Below are positions 24,612 to 37,100 of a DNA stretch of 64,000 nt, in pieces; the first letter of the stretch is position 1, and the number at the start of each line of letters is the position of its first letter. The DNA is from Cunninghamia lanceolata. Taxonomy: Eukaryota; Streptophyta; Pinopsida; Cupressales; Cupressaceae. Under the pieces are notes generated by a model, which worked only from the letters and a program-made list of their open reading frames with translations, searched no databases and was not told the DNA's origin. Both the position numbers and the translations under genes were made by a program. Location of the stretch: positions 11,612,001 through 11,676,000 of the forward strand of contig BSBN01001807.1 of the NCBI GenBank assembly GCA_027924645.1, written 5' to 3'.

Positions 24612-24612
24612 C
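23960..24612. repeat. GA-rich purine tract
   Basis: About 650 bp almost free of C and T on the plus strand except for the T of GATA. It is made of GAGATAGA/GAGAGGGA units and ends in an uninterrupted (GA)n run at about 24571-24609. A sub-unit of about 160 bp (AATGATAAGGAAAAACATAG...) occurs twice, at 23951 and 24127. Confidence 0.95.
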
Positions 24613-25033
24613 TCAAAGAGAGAGGGATCAAATCATGGTTTACCAAAGCATGTACAAAGTTGCAAGTGGGACCATATCACATGTTACCATGTATTTTGCT
24701 CATTTACCTCACTTGTAAGTGATGTGCATGTAACATGCTCACATTATTTATTCAAATTTTGGTCTCACCCCTTTAGGCTTGGAATAGGCTTGGATGACTA
24801 GGCCTAAGGATTGCACCTCTATGATACCTCCCAAAGATGTGTTTTTCATATTCAATAATATTTTAAAACTTCAACATCATCAAATTTATTCAAATTTATA
24901 ATAAAATTTGATGAAACCACCACCAAAATAATGAGCTACTTCTTATATTTCTAGCCATATAATATTTTGAATAAGTTAAGCTATTTGTTTTTATTTTCTT
25001 TAAACAATGTCTTTATATTCCTCAAATACATAT

Positions 25034-25772
25034 GTATTGATTTTTCTTTATAACTTTTGATGTGCTTATCCAAATTACAAAATATATATATATATAAGAT
25101 TGTTCTATGCTTCATTCTACACACATTAAAAAAATTTACATTTTTGATTACTTTTTGTAGAAGTTATGTGATGCACACTCGGTGATACAATTTTCATGTG
25201 CATCCACTTCAAAAAATCATAAAAAATAATTTAATAAAAAGATATTAAAAAATACACAACTTGTAGTACTCACTCATGGCTATATTCCTACCAACTAGTT
25301 TTTAAAAATACCTAATGCAACAATAAAAATAAGGGGTGCACACTAGACATTATGTTATATTTTAGTGATAAAAATATGAACACTTTTGTGTGCACTCAAC
25401 ATTTCACCATTGATTTTTCTTTATAACTTTTGATATACTTATTCAAATTACAAAAAATATATATAAGATTGTTCTATACTTCATTCTACACATTAAAAAA
25501 ATTTACATTTTTTTTTTTGTTGTACAAGTTATGTGATGCACACAATCGGTGATACAGTTTTCAAGTGCATCCACTTTAAAAACTAAAAACTAATTTAATA
25601 AAAAGATATTAAAAAATACACAACTTGTAGTACTCACTCATGGCTATATTCCTACCAACTAGTTTTTAAAAATACCTAGTGCAACAATAAAAATAGGGGG
25701 TGCACACTAGACATTATGTTATATTTTAGTGATAATAATATAAACACTTTTGTGTGCACTCAACATTTCACT
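25034..25772. repeat. Tandem duplication of a ~370-bp unit
   Basis: 25034-25408 and 25409-25772 both begin ATTGATTTTTCTTTATAAC and end GTGCACTCAACATTTCAC. They are nearly identical with small indels at poly-T and TA runs. No coding content. Confidence 0.9.
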
Positions 25773-25989
25773 CTCTTAACCTTTACCATTTTCAAAATGT
25801 TTAATAGTTTAGAAATTAGATTCGAAGTACTACAATTCTTGTTTTTATCATATCTTCAAATTTTGAGTGTAAACATTTTGAATTACTTGTCCAAGTTCAA
25901 AGTTAGTTAATTTTAGGTAAAGTGGCCACTTTTGACCCCTTTTTGTCCCTCATTTCCATGCACTTAACTTGCATCTAAATGATGCTCAC

Positions 25990-26090
25990 AGTAGTGAAGC
26001 ATCAGGACTTCCCAGGAGGTCCCCATCCTAGTACTACTCTAATTTGGGCATGCTAAACCATGGAGTTTCACCTAAGATCAAGCCCATTTA
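25990..26090 (-). pseudogene. 5S rRNA-derived sequence
   Basis: On the minus strand GAGTAGTACTAGGATGGG and ACCTCCTGGGAAGTCCT match the 3' half of plant 5S rRNA. A diverged GGTTTAGCATGC lies where box A (AGTTAAGCGTGC) should be. The 5' third is not recognisable. It is too decayed to be a functional 5S gene. It could be a dispersed 5S pseudogene, a 5S-derived SINE, or the 5S part of a Cassandra-type LTR. Confidence 0.75.
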
Positions 26091-26099
26091 GCTTGCTAT

Positions 26100-27550
26100 T
26101 CTATTTGCAAAACCTTCAACGAGTGTTGTGTTTTATGAACCATTCATTATAGAGCCCCTTTAGCTCATATAATGACAAGTAAGAGGTATTTTTTGTAGTG
26201 TATCAAATTATGTTGTTTTATTAGGATTCAATTGCATAGTTTTCTAGTCAAACTCATTGAACCAAATTTCATGAGTAGTGGTTAATATAAACCCATCTCT
26301 CATGAGCATGGATGGTCCACTTAGCACTCCTTACGTCTAGGTGATGATTATAAATTATTTAGCAACTAAGTTTGAAGAATCTATCCTCAATAATATTTTT
26401 TCATTTCACATGTTATTTCTCTTTATCATTTATAAGCATAAACGTCTTAAATGCAATTTTTTTGACAACTAAGTTTTAGGTTTCCTAAGTGCTAAACTTC
26501 TAAGTTTGAAAGTTTTGGTCTTCTTGATGTGTCTATTGACTAGATTGCAAAGAAAATTGGAAAACTTTTAGAATCTATATTAATGAGTTCTTTTTGTTTG
26601 ATTCTTAATAATCTAGAACATCTCTCACATAATAATTTTTTATTTGTTTATAAGAAAATCAAATCTTTCATTATCTCCACCTAAATTAGGAGTTCGACTT
26701 TGATAATCTATCACCTTTATTATTTTATCCATCAACATCAAAAATTCCAAATTTTCTAATTCTAATTTATAAACACAATAAAAATATTTAAAATAATTTA
26801 AAATTAGAATTCATTTTATTTACCTTGGAAAAGTAATTTGGAGCTCTTGATTGGTAAAAATAACACCTCTATAATTTAAAAAAAAAAAATTAACTTTGAC
26901 AAGCCATTACAAATGCACATTATTTTATCCAAGAATTTTTTAAAACCCAGTGCCATGGGACTTCAGTTGTGTTCTCAAGAATGGTTAAGTGACAATAGTG
27001 GTGTAGTTGGTAAGTAGTTGGTGTGTTATAGTCAAGGCATTGGTTGTTCATGTATTGAATGAATGAAGATTTTTAATAACGTCCATGAGGCCAAACAACC
27101 TATAGAACCATTGGATTGTTAAGTATTAAACTTAACATTAACTACAAAATACCAACTAAGGGAGATGACCCAGTACCCACCCATCCTAACTTCACGCACC
27201 CTAAGCTTCTAAATGGTACATCAAATTTTTACGAAAATTTGTGTTTATTCATATGTGACTTAAAAGCTTAAAGCTATTGTTTGGAGTTCTGGTTATCAAT
27301 GATATAGCCTTATCAGCTACATCTTTGCCGAGTTGTCTAAAAACATCCCAAAAAAAGTTAGACCGAAACATGTGCACCAAGGCACCTATGACTAACTGCC
27401 TTATGATTACTGTCTGTGTCACCATATGATCAGTTGTTTCTTTGATGTGACATGTAAAGTGTATTATTACACATGTATAAGTACCTTATTAAATTTTTAA
27501 TAATATATTATTTCTCAACTACTATTCTTTTCATATATTTAATTGGGGTT
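26100..27550. other. AT-rich intergenic sequence
   Basis: Nothing supportable; no ORF, repeat pair or RNA gene seen. Confidence 0.5.
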
Positions 27551-27599
27551 AGGTATGCCACACCATAACGACTATTGGAACATGGGCAAGGTCCTCGGT

Positions 27600-27760
27600 C
27601 CTCTCCCTTATTTAAACTCTTCCACGTGGAACTGCATAGCCACGATTATGCAGTAAAAGCAGTAAACCACGTGCGACGACGACAGTAGCGTTAAGACGGC
27701 GACGAAACAAAATCTAGGCCGAAGAGCCATTAGCCTGTCGTCTTCCAACACGTGGCGAAT
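27600..27760 (+). promoter_or_regulatory. ACX3 upstream region with three G-boxes
   Basis: Three CACGTG cores lie at 27623-27628 (inside the 10-bp palindrome TCCACGTGGA), 27668-27673 and 27749-27754, about 290-420 bp before the ATG. A TATTTAA box is at about 27609-27615. The stretch is visibly richer in GC/CG than its surroundings. G-boxes are bound by plant bZIP and bHLH factors (family knowledge); a role here is inference, and whether they lie in the promoter or the 5' UTR depends on the unknown start site. Confidence 0.55.
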
Positions 27761-28043
27761 CTCACTGTGGAAAAGCCGAAGGATTTGTTTTGACCTGTAT
27801 GTTACCTGGGCATTCAAAGCGAAGAATCTAGGCAATCTTGACAAATTAAGCCGTTCGAGCGTTCCCTGGATGTGAATTTTATCTTTGCTTTTAGTTGCAC
27901 AGTTCTGATAGCATCATGCGGATTTTCACAGTAACAATTGGGAATGGAGAGGCAACTTTAAGGAGTTCAGAATACCCATTTCATCAATCAGCGAGAATTA
28001 GTTGGGAAAAGAACAGCTTTATCTGTTTTAACAATTGAGAAAT

Positions 28044-28191
28044 ATGGAGCAGAGAGATTGCAAAGATGCAATTGCAAGGAGAGCATGCATTCTTGCAAGA
28101 CATCTACATCTCCATTGCCATGGCCCTGGTGGAGTTCATGGGGTTCAGAGGCTTCATTGCTTACAATATTCTCCACCAGAAGTTGCTTCAA
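28044..28191 (+). CDS. ACX3: ACX3-like gene, exon 1 with PTS2 signal
   Basis: Exon 1 encodes residues 1-49 plus one base. The ATG at 28044 is the first in frame; a longer reading would need a TTG nine bases upstream. Residues 13-21 (RACILARHL) fit the peroxisomal targeting signal 2 pattern R-A-x5-H-L, as in known ACX3 proteins. The exon ends with CLQYSPPEVAS, an ACX3-type segment, at a donor GTGAGT (28192). The next exon starts at 31307 in matching phase. Confidence 0.85.
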
Positions 28192-31100
28192 GTGAGTCTC
28201 TCTTGTATAAATTCATGTATTAGATGTTTAATTGTCTTTAAAATATATAGACTTGCTATTCTGAGGACTGTTACATTACCCTTCTGTACTCCAAGATAAT
28301 TGGAAACAAAAGAATTTCTTTGGAAGAGAGCCAGTGCAATCTAACCTTGTATTGTAACTTAAACGTGAATCCTAATTATGTTGGACGGTTCTATGGTTAA
28401 TTTTTTTCTCGAAATTTGTTATCTTCAATTTTCAGGGCTGTTTTTTTTTTTTTATAAAAGAATTTAAAAGTCAACTTGGATGAATTTTTAACTCAAGAAC
28501 CATCATTGTTTGGATGTGAAGTCCGACTGTTCATTTCATCTCCCCTATTTTGTTCCTTCGTCTTCCTTGAACAATATTACATATATATGAGGGAAAAACT
28601 TTATGTATGTAGCTGCGATCAATAATAAAATTAATGTCCTGCTTTCTCGTGGATGTAGCCACTATTGATGAACCACGTAACTCTGTTTGTCTATGTACAT
28701 TTGTGTGTGAGTGATTTCATATTATCTCTGTTTTCTTGTTTGTTGTTTGGTGTTTAAATCTGCTCCAATTACTTAACAATCGAAGCTTCAAATGCCTGCA
28801 AAGATCAATTTCAATTTTTGCTTCACAACCACCACAAGGGCTATCTATTTTGCCAAATCTGTCCTCAACCACAACGGGTCAAATGTCTACAATGGTCAAT
28901 CTCACATTCAACTTAGTGACCACAACACGGTATGTATTTTATCAAATCTACCCATACCTATTAAGGGTTAATCTTACATTTGGCTTAGGGCATGGTAGAG
29001 TATATCTATTTTGCTGAATTTGTGGTTGCTTGGTAGGGCTCAAATGCATGCAAGGGTTCAAATTGCATTTGGTTTAATAGCCCAGGCAAGGGTGTATCTA
29101 TTTTGTCAAGTCTATTCACATTTGCTAAAGCTAATATATCCTAAGGATTCACCTCTAAAGCAATATCTTATTGTGTGCATGCATTTTAGGGTTTTTTAAA
29201 TAACTAATATGTGACCCAATATATTGATTTAGTATTAGGGGAAAGGGGTTAATTTAATTAATGTGACATAGGTAGGTATTGGAGAGTAGGAAGCATGTGT
29301 AAAAGTGGTTGGTGTTTATAATTGGTGTTTCAAATCCTCTACATAGCACTTTCCACAAGTTATTTAGAGAGAAAACCATTCACTATGTTGGCCTTGCTAA
29401 GGTTGTGAAGCTATTTTTTTCTACACCATTGTCTGGTATTGTGTCAAAGCCTCTCATAATCCCATTGACCCATGTATAATCCCAAATCTAATTAGTTAAA
29501 AAAGAAAAAAATGGTCACACCAAGGTCATGCAAGTTCAATACAATCCTACCCAAATTTTCTAAAACTAATTATTTGACACCTTTTGGTAATGCCACGACC
29601 CTACCTAAAAGAATCACTAGGCATCTCTAAAACCTTTCTATTATAATATAGTTAAATATAATTTAGATATTTGTTATTAGAAGGCTGTACACTTAGAGTT
29701 GGTGTGGCTAGGGTTTGGGGATTGAGATATTAAAAAAAAAAAATTAAATCAAAGCCTTCTATAGGGTGAAATATGTGTCATATTCACCTAAGTTTTTGTG
29801 TCAAGGATGTATGGGATGAAAATAGAAAATAGTTTTGAGTTAGATAGAGGTCTAGGTGGTACCATTGGTTGATAGGGTTGAAATAATAAAGGGATATAAA
29901 AATATAACAAAAAAAAAAGATGCATAAGATACCTAGTGAAAATAAGGAGGTATTTCAATTATACTAGTGTATATAGAGAGGTTGTCAAAAGCATAAACTT
30001 GAGGGGTAAAAATGAATTAAGAGTGTATTAATACCCTTTGAATACATGTACTATGCCATTGATTTATTAAGTGAAACCCTAAGTCCTATATACAAAAGGG
30101 TAAATATCCTAACTTAATAGCCACAACAATAGGACATTTGTTCTATTGAATCCATTGATGCTGGCTAATGTTAAATCTTGCTTTTATCTCAATAGCCAAC
30201 TCAAGGGATATCTATTCTACCCATTTTATCCATGATAGGTATGGTCAGATGCCTAAAAGGTAAATCTCACATTTGGCTTGATAGACATAACAAGGGTATC
30301 TTATTTGCCAAAATTTCCCAGAACTAGTGCCTAGCCCTGGCTATATATGTTGTTGGTGTATGAGGATTTCCTGAGATTGGAACTATAGTCGATGACTTCA
30401 CATGTCGTCAACCCCACGATTGAATCAATAACCCATTGGCACAAATAATTTTCCTTGAAACAAAAATGTTGCTGAGTGTTGCATGTAGCTGTTTGACATT
30501 TTTTTAAATGAGAAAACTATTTCTTTAAACCTCCAAAGAAAGCTGTACACATCAAATGAACCATTTCATAAAGCTAAACCAGATTTTTTGAACTCATCAT
30601 GGTACTTTTCAAACTCTTAAGGCAATTGAGCGATCAAAGAAGACTTTTTCTTCTAATCCTCACATTCACCTGCTGCAAGTAGTCCTAAAATTCAACCGCA
30701 ACCGTTCTGATTTTTTGTTAGCTAATTCATCTTCCACTAAGTAACTGTAAAAATAAATAAATAAATAAAATTCCAGTCCATGTGGTTCATTTTAGAGCCC
30801 TCAATGTTTCATATACACAATATACACACTTGAAAATAATGGTTTGGTAATTCCAAATTTATCCTCTATAAAATAGTTATTCTTAAACATCATCCAGTTT
30901 AACAGTTAAAGGTCAATTTTGTCCAATAAAAATAAGACAAATATTTAAATATAGATGAAATGTAAGATTACTATTGACTGTTTGACTATTAAACCAAATG
31001 ATATTTAAATAGAACGCTACAAAATACCTTAAAAAGTTTTTTTAAAAAATTTTAAGTACCTTCTTTATATTAATGTTAAATAGAACGCTACAAAATACCT

Positions 31101-34100
31101 TAAAAAGTTTTTTTAAAAAATTTTAAGTACCTTCTTTATATTAATGTTAACGAGGTTAATAATGTTCAACTCTAAATCCTCCTAACAATCTTTCCTTTGA
31201 TATTATATTAGAACAGCTACAATTATCCCATGGCATTAGCATATTTTGTGAATCCATTGATTGAATCTTATATTCCAATTACTGATTCCTTGTCATTATT
31301 ATACAGAGAAACCCAATTTTGATATTGGTGCCATGAGAGAATTGATGCACGGCCACAATGTTGAAGATCGGGACTGGATTTTCAATTTGATGGCTACGAG
31401 TGATCTCTTCATTACAAAGAAGAAAGCTGGCAAAGTATATGCTATCCCAGATTACGATAATCCAATGGAACATCAGCGTGAAATGACCATTAAGAGAATT
31501 TGTTTTCTCTTAGAGAAGGGTGTTTTTAGAGGTTGGCTGACAAACACAAGTTCAGAGCATGAAACAAGGAGGCAAGCAGCAATATTTGAGTGTTTGGGAA
31601 TATATGATCATTCATTACTCATGATGATCAACGTGCAGTTTTTTGTGTGGTAAGAAATGTGTCATCTGTTTGCATGCTCTTGATTCACCTGTTGGTTCCA
31701 ATTACTAAAAGATGAAAAATAAATGCTACTTATCTTTAGGCTTGCTAAGTATGGGATTTTATGCTGTTGTATGTGCATATTGCATTTTGAATTTGTAAAC
31801 ATCTCTTCGGATAGAGTTGTGCATGTTACAAGCCATAAATCATATTCCTGTTTAAAAATCAAAATTTCAGGTGGCTATGTAGTGCATTTCTGGTCACATG
31901 TAGTGTGGTACTTTACGAAATCATGCTTTATGAACAGATTTATAGTTCCATTTTGTTAGTATTAAATAGAAATGATATAATGATATTCTGTTACTTGAAG
32001 TTAGCATGACTTAAAAGTTTCCTATAAGCAAATGGTGTCAATCAAACTCATGTAGCTTATACAGCTTGTTCAGATGCATTCTGTGGTAACCACTGGTAAT
32101 TGTAATTCTCTTAAGGTGTCAATGGGACAGTTCAAGCTTATTGAAATACAATGTGTCACTTGTATCTGGTTAGGACTTTTGATGAGGACATGGGTGCTCA
32201 GGTAATTTAATTGAACTAGATCAACTTAGATCCTTACGATTTGATATTTGGGTGAGTTAATTTGTTATTTATTTTATTTGACATTATTGGGTTGATACAA
32301 TGATGACTGTAAGCATTGATAGCGATGTAGTTATTTGCATTATCTATCATCATTAGTTGACAATAGTAACACTAGTTGATATGTATTAGCATTGTGAAAT
32401 TTTAAAAAAATCATGAAAGCTGTCATATAAGCATAAAAGTCGGAGCTCCTATTTTAGAGGGAAAGATTCATTCTAATCATATAGCTGCATTTTTAAATTC
32501 CATAGAACTGTTCGCCCAAACCTTTTCATGGACTACATTAAAATACCTCTTTTGAATGATAAAAGGTGTGACAACAGTGAATAAATGGAAAAATTAGATG
32601 CATTGGAAGAGAATCAGAGCTGATGGTGGCGTAGTACATTAAAAGATGATTTGTTTCCTCGTGTCCTTAATAGGCGGGTAGAGAGGACTCCACATGGTAG
32701 GTCTTCCGATTGGTATAGCCTTTTGCAAATTTTGGGTCCGTTCCTTATTTAATTGCATTGGGTTATGTTGGAGTTGAATAGGGGTAACAAATCTTTCAAT
32801 AGTCAAATCATAGTCTATTAGATAGTAGATTTGTTTAATAAGTGTAACTATAATTTATTTATCAAAGTTACAAATGTTCTTGTAGATTTATGTTTGTGGT
32901 GCAAAAACACCAAATCTTCAAAGCCTTGACATCCACATTTTGTGTTGGTCACATGGGATTTCTAGGTGTAAGAATAATTGAATCTTCTTTGAGTCCATTC
33001 AAACATATAAATGTAATGAGTTGACCTAAAAGCTCCTCAATGGCCTTATTTTTGTGTAGGACAACCTTCATCTTTATGTAAAAATAGGTGGAGGGGAAGG
33101 AGATATGATTCAATTAACTTGGATGATATTGATCCTTATTCAAATTGGAATCCTAAGGATGTGGAGCCCATGTTTTCCATAGAGAAGATCTTTAATTATG
33201 AGAGGAAAGCAACAAAATGGGCAGTGCAAGTAGAAGCACAAGTGCAATCAGAGGCAGAAGTGTTAGGAGATTTATTAAATGATGATCATGATATTGTTCC
33301 TAAAGAGGAAACTTTTTCATCCAATTCAAGGGCACGACCACAAAGAAGCTTCATTTGAAATAAAAATCTATAAAATATTTATATGGATTTGTGTTTTTCT
33401 ATGATAATGATAGTTGATCAATCATAATATCATATATGAAACTGTAACGTTGTAATATCCCAAAATGGGATATTTTGGACAATTTTGGATTTACGAACTT
33501 TCCAAAATATCAAACTTTGGATTTCTGCTCAAACCCTAAATTCTGAATTTTCTGAACTTAAAATCAGACAAAATACAATGAAATAGACCTCCGGAATGAC
33601 GACAAATGACCTTCAATGGATGCTGCTCCAATTAGGGCATGAAATCCTAACCCTAGCCTTTTCAAGCTCCAAGGAAATCTGCACCAAACTAGTGCGCTCA
33701 GGTCTGCTCTGTTTGCTGCTCCGAGAAATGATAACAAAGTTGCCATGGAAGCCAACAAACCAACTCAAAATGATCCTCCAATGATGGCACTCCAAGTAGG
33801 GTTGAAACCCTAAGCAAGATGACAAATTCCACCAAAGGAATCTTCTTCAACAATGGCGAATTCAGGTCTGCACTTCTGCTGTTCCATATCTGCAACCCTA
33901 ATTATGCACAAATGCCTCCAAATCGCTTAAAAAATGCAAACAACCTTCCTCCAAGGGTAGCACTCCAAATCTAGGGTAAACGCTAGTCAATGATGATCAA
34001 TCCACGCCAAAAAAGGAAGCCTCCAAGTGATCTCCAAATCTGATTTGCAATTTGGTCCTCTTCTTCACAAAATACCAATGAAGTGCAAGTGAACTCCCAT

Positions 34101-37100
34101 CACGAAATCCTCCAAAGAAACAGCTACGGTTTCGTCCAACTCCTAGGAAACTCAAGGTTTTCGTCTTAACTTCCTTATGCCAAGATATAAACTCCAAATG
34201 AATGAATGAATGTTGAATGATATTGTGAAATGTCACAAAAAACCTTATATTCATACTTGTTTTTACTCTCCATCAAGGGCTGGCCGACCCAAGCAAGAAT
34301 AATATTATTTTACCATATTTATTTCCCAACCTCCTTAAGCATTATTGGCGCCCAAATAGATTCTGGCCAACCTAGCTTCCACTAGGCTGACCCTGCAAGG
34401 TGACTCTTCATTTTGGCACCCAATTTCAAAGATCTGAATTTAATTTCTTTTCTCTTTCTTCTCCCAAGTCGTCCTTCTCAAGGGCTCAAATATATTATTA
34501 CATTATCTTCAACTTAATCTTCCTCAAAGCACCAACATAAGATATGAAATGATGTCAAATTAACCTTCACCAAAATATCCTTCAAAGACCAACAACTCCA
34601 CGGCCAAATCAAGTGACATGAGACCACCAAGTCTCCCATACAAAACAATTTTCACACCAAATACCATCCCTAGATGGTTCATTCCATAGGAGGACAAATT
34701 ATTTCACCCAAGAAAAATACATGATAATTAGTAGAAAAATATAATAATGCATTTCCCAAACTCCATGTGTCCAACAAAAATCCCTAAGTGTGAAAATTCC
34801 CGAGCCTTCCTCTATGATCACTCCAAAAATGGGGACATTACAGTCTTCCCTTCTCGGAATTGCTTGTCCTCAAGCAACGGCAAGCATGCAACAAGTGAGA
34901 TAGTGGCAAATGGCATGTATCTCCATCTGTCCAAATGCCCTGTGACCACTCAAAGTCTCAACCTGTGGCTGCACCTCCAAAGAAGAATGTGAAGAATGCA
35001 AAGTGAAGTAAGCTCCGGTGGCAAAAGTCATACACACACGAACTCAACTTGGCCGCACCCTCCAAATTTTGTAGATATGCCTACAACCACAATTACTACA
35101 ATCTCCAAAACTCCCCAGGCTCCATCCATCAAGAACAAATAGCTAGTCCAATCCGAGGCCCTAAAGAGAAACATGCCTGTCAACAAGTGATGAAGAGTAT
35201 GGACTTTGAAACACGTCCACCTGTCTCCAAGCTTCTGCTACTCCACACTGTCAAAATCATCATCCACACTCCGGAAGTTGTGAAGCAACACATCTAGACC
35301 CCAAATGTCAAGCCTGTCACCACCTGGGTCCCAAATCACCACATCCTTGCATCTATCAAATATGAGGAGATGGAAGCATCTCAAAGTGCTATCAACACAA
35401 AACCACCCTCCAACTCTTGTAGATCTCCCATAGATGTGAGGAATACCCAACATAGGTGCAAGAAGGGGTATAATAGCTCCTCCTAAGTTGCTGATATAGA
35501 ATAGAACAACAACCTCATGACTGAAAATCAAACCTATGTGGATGCAAATAGTATCCCCAATGACATAGGATGATGGAATATTAACCCTAGGCCACTCTCC
35601 AATGATGAGGAGATCATCCAACTCTCCTCCAAACTCCCGAACATCTGTTGTCCACCAAAGACTATAGGAAAACCATGTACCATGAAATAGAACAGCTGTC
35701 TCCTAACAATGTAGGGAGTAGATCCTCATGAACTGAAGCTGGAATACCAATGCCATCACGTTCACCTCCAAGCCCAATGCCATAGTCCAGATGCAATACA
35801 AACATTAGTGCCCCAAAATCACAAATGATAGCAATGCCTTCATACCTAGGCACATAAACCAGCTGCAACTCTCCAGTAGGCTGATCAAATGCAAGTGTCT
35901 CCATGGCATGCATCACCAACCTCGGAAATAGAACAACCCCCGATACAACTAAAGGATCAACAAGATGATAGGGTTGCATCACATTGCCACCCAACTCTTC
36001 ATCTTCTCCAAGAATGACCAATGGATCACCACAAACTAAATCACTTATGACTCCCTCTTCATGAAAAGACATGACACTAGTGGCTGATCCACTAAGTGTA
36101 TGCTCAACTACTCCAACCTCCTCTAAAGCTTGAGCCTTTAAGGGGTTCTCAAACAAAGGCAACTCATGATGCAAATCAAGTACACAAACAAAAATTTATG
36201 AATCATACCTTTCCACTTGTACACCCAAATCTTCATACTCTTTGTGTTTGCTCTCCTCAAGAGACTCCTCCTCTGCTTGCTCCACCACTATGCATTCTTC
36301 CCATGGAAGAAATAGAGACCAAAGGTGTGCTTCCCTTTGCTTGATCTAGCTGATGGCGATGCTCCTTGACCCTCTGTAGGTGCTATCTTGCTTGGGCAGC
36401 CAACATCTTCGCCTCCTTTGCTCTTTGTAGCCAACCGTCACACAAGTCTTGAGTTCTCTTGACATCCTCCAAGGTATGATGAACAAATTCAGACTTCTTG
36501 TGGCTTGAATCTTCAATACCTTCCTTATGCTCCACACCCAAATCACAAGTGCCAACCTTGGGAGATTCTTCTACCTCATTCTCTTCATGTGAAGTGGCTG
36601 CTATAAATGAAGAATTAGGACTGTTGTCATGACTCAAAAAATCAAACATGTTGTCATACCTTATCATGCCATCCTCTAGTTCCTCAATCACGTCCTCTTC
36701 CTTGGCTTCATGTCCTCCTACAAGAGAAGATCCAAAAGGTGGCTCTAACTAAAAATCACTTGCCTCCAATCTGAATCGGACCTCTATCCCTTTGGCCGCC
36801 ATGTCATGATATAGGGGACTTCTGTTACACATCAGAAAATTGGTCCTTACTTCTTCCATGAATAGGTGCTCATCCATTAGTGTAGGTCCAAAGGATGTCT
36901 CCAATGGAAAATCAAGTGTGTCATGTGCCATAACTTTTGTCCCATGGCTGCAAACTGAATCTTCATGTGTATAGATCTCTTTTATCTTCATGACTTCATC
37001 ATAGGATCCTCTATGTCCTTCCATGTCTCCACTCTTTGCCATCTTCCAACAAAGCTTATCCACATGATATTCTGATTCTTGAAGATCCCTTTGAGTGCTC

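Larger units (their letters stand above)
28192..31306 (+). other. Intron 1 of the ACX3-like gene
   Basis: A 3.1-kb AT-rich intron with no coding sequence that I can recognise. It holds a degenerate ~80-bp minisatellite (about 28800-29130, with a related stretch at 30190-30330) and a perfect 71-bp tandem duplication near its 3' end. Confidence 0.8.

Noticed and set aside
26960..27060. tRNA-like G-rich stretch (GGTTAAGTG...GTAGTTGGTAAG)
   Set aside because: No cloverleaf with T-loop TTC could be formed by eye.
28035..28043. Upstream TTG start for the ACX3-like gene
   Set aside because: A normal ATG at 28044 in the same frame gives an N-terminus with the PTS2 well placed.
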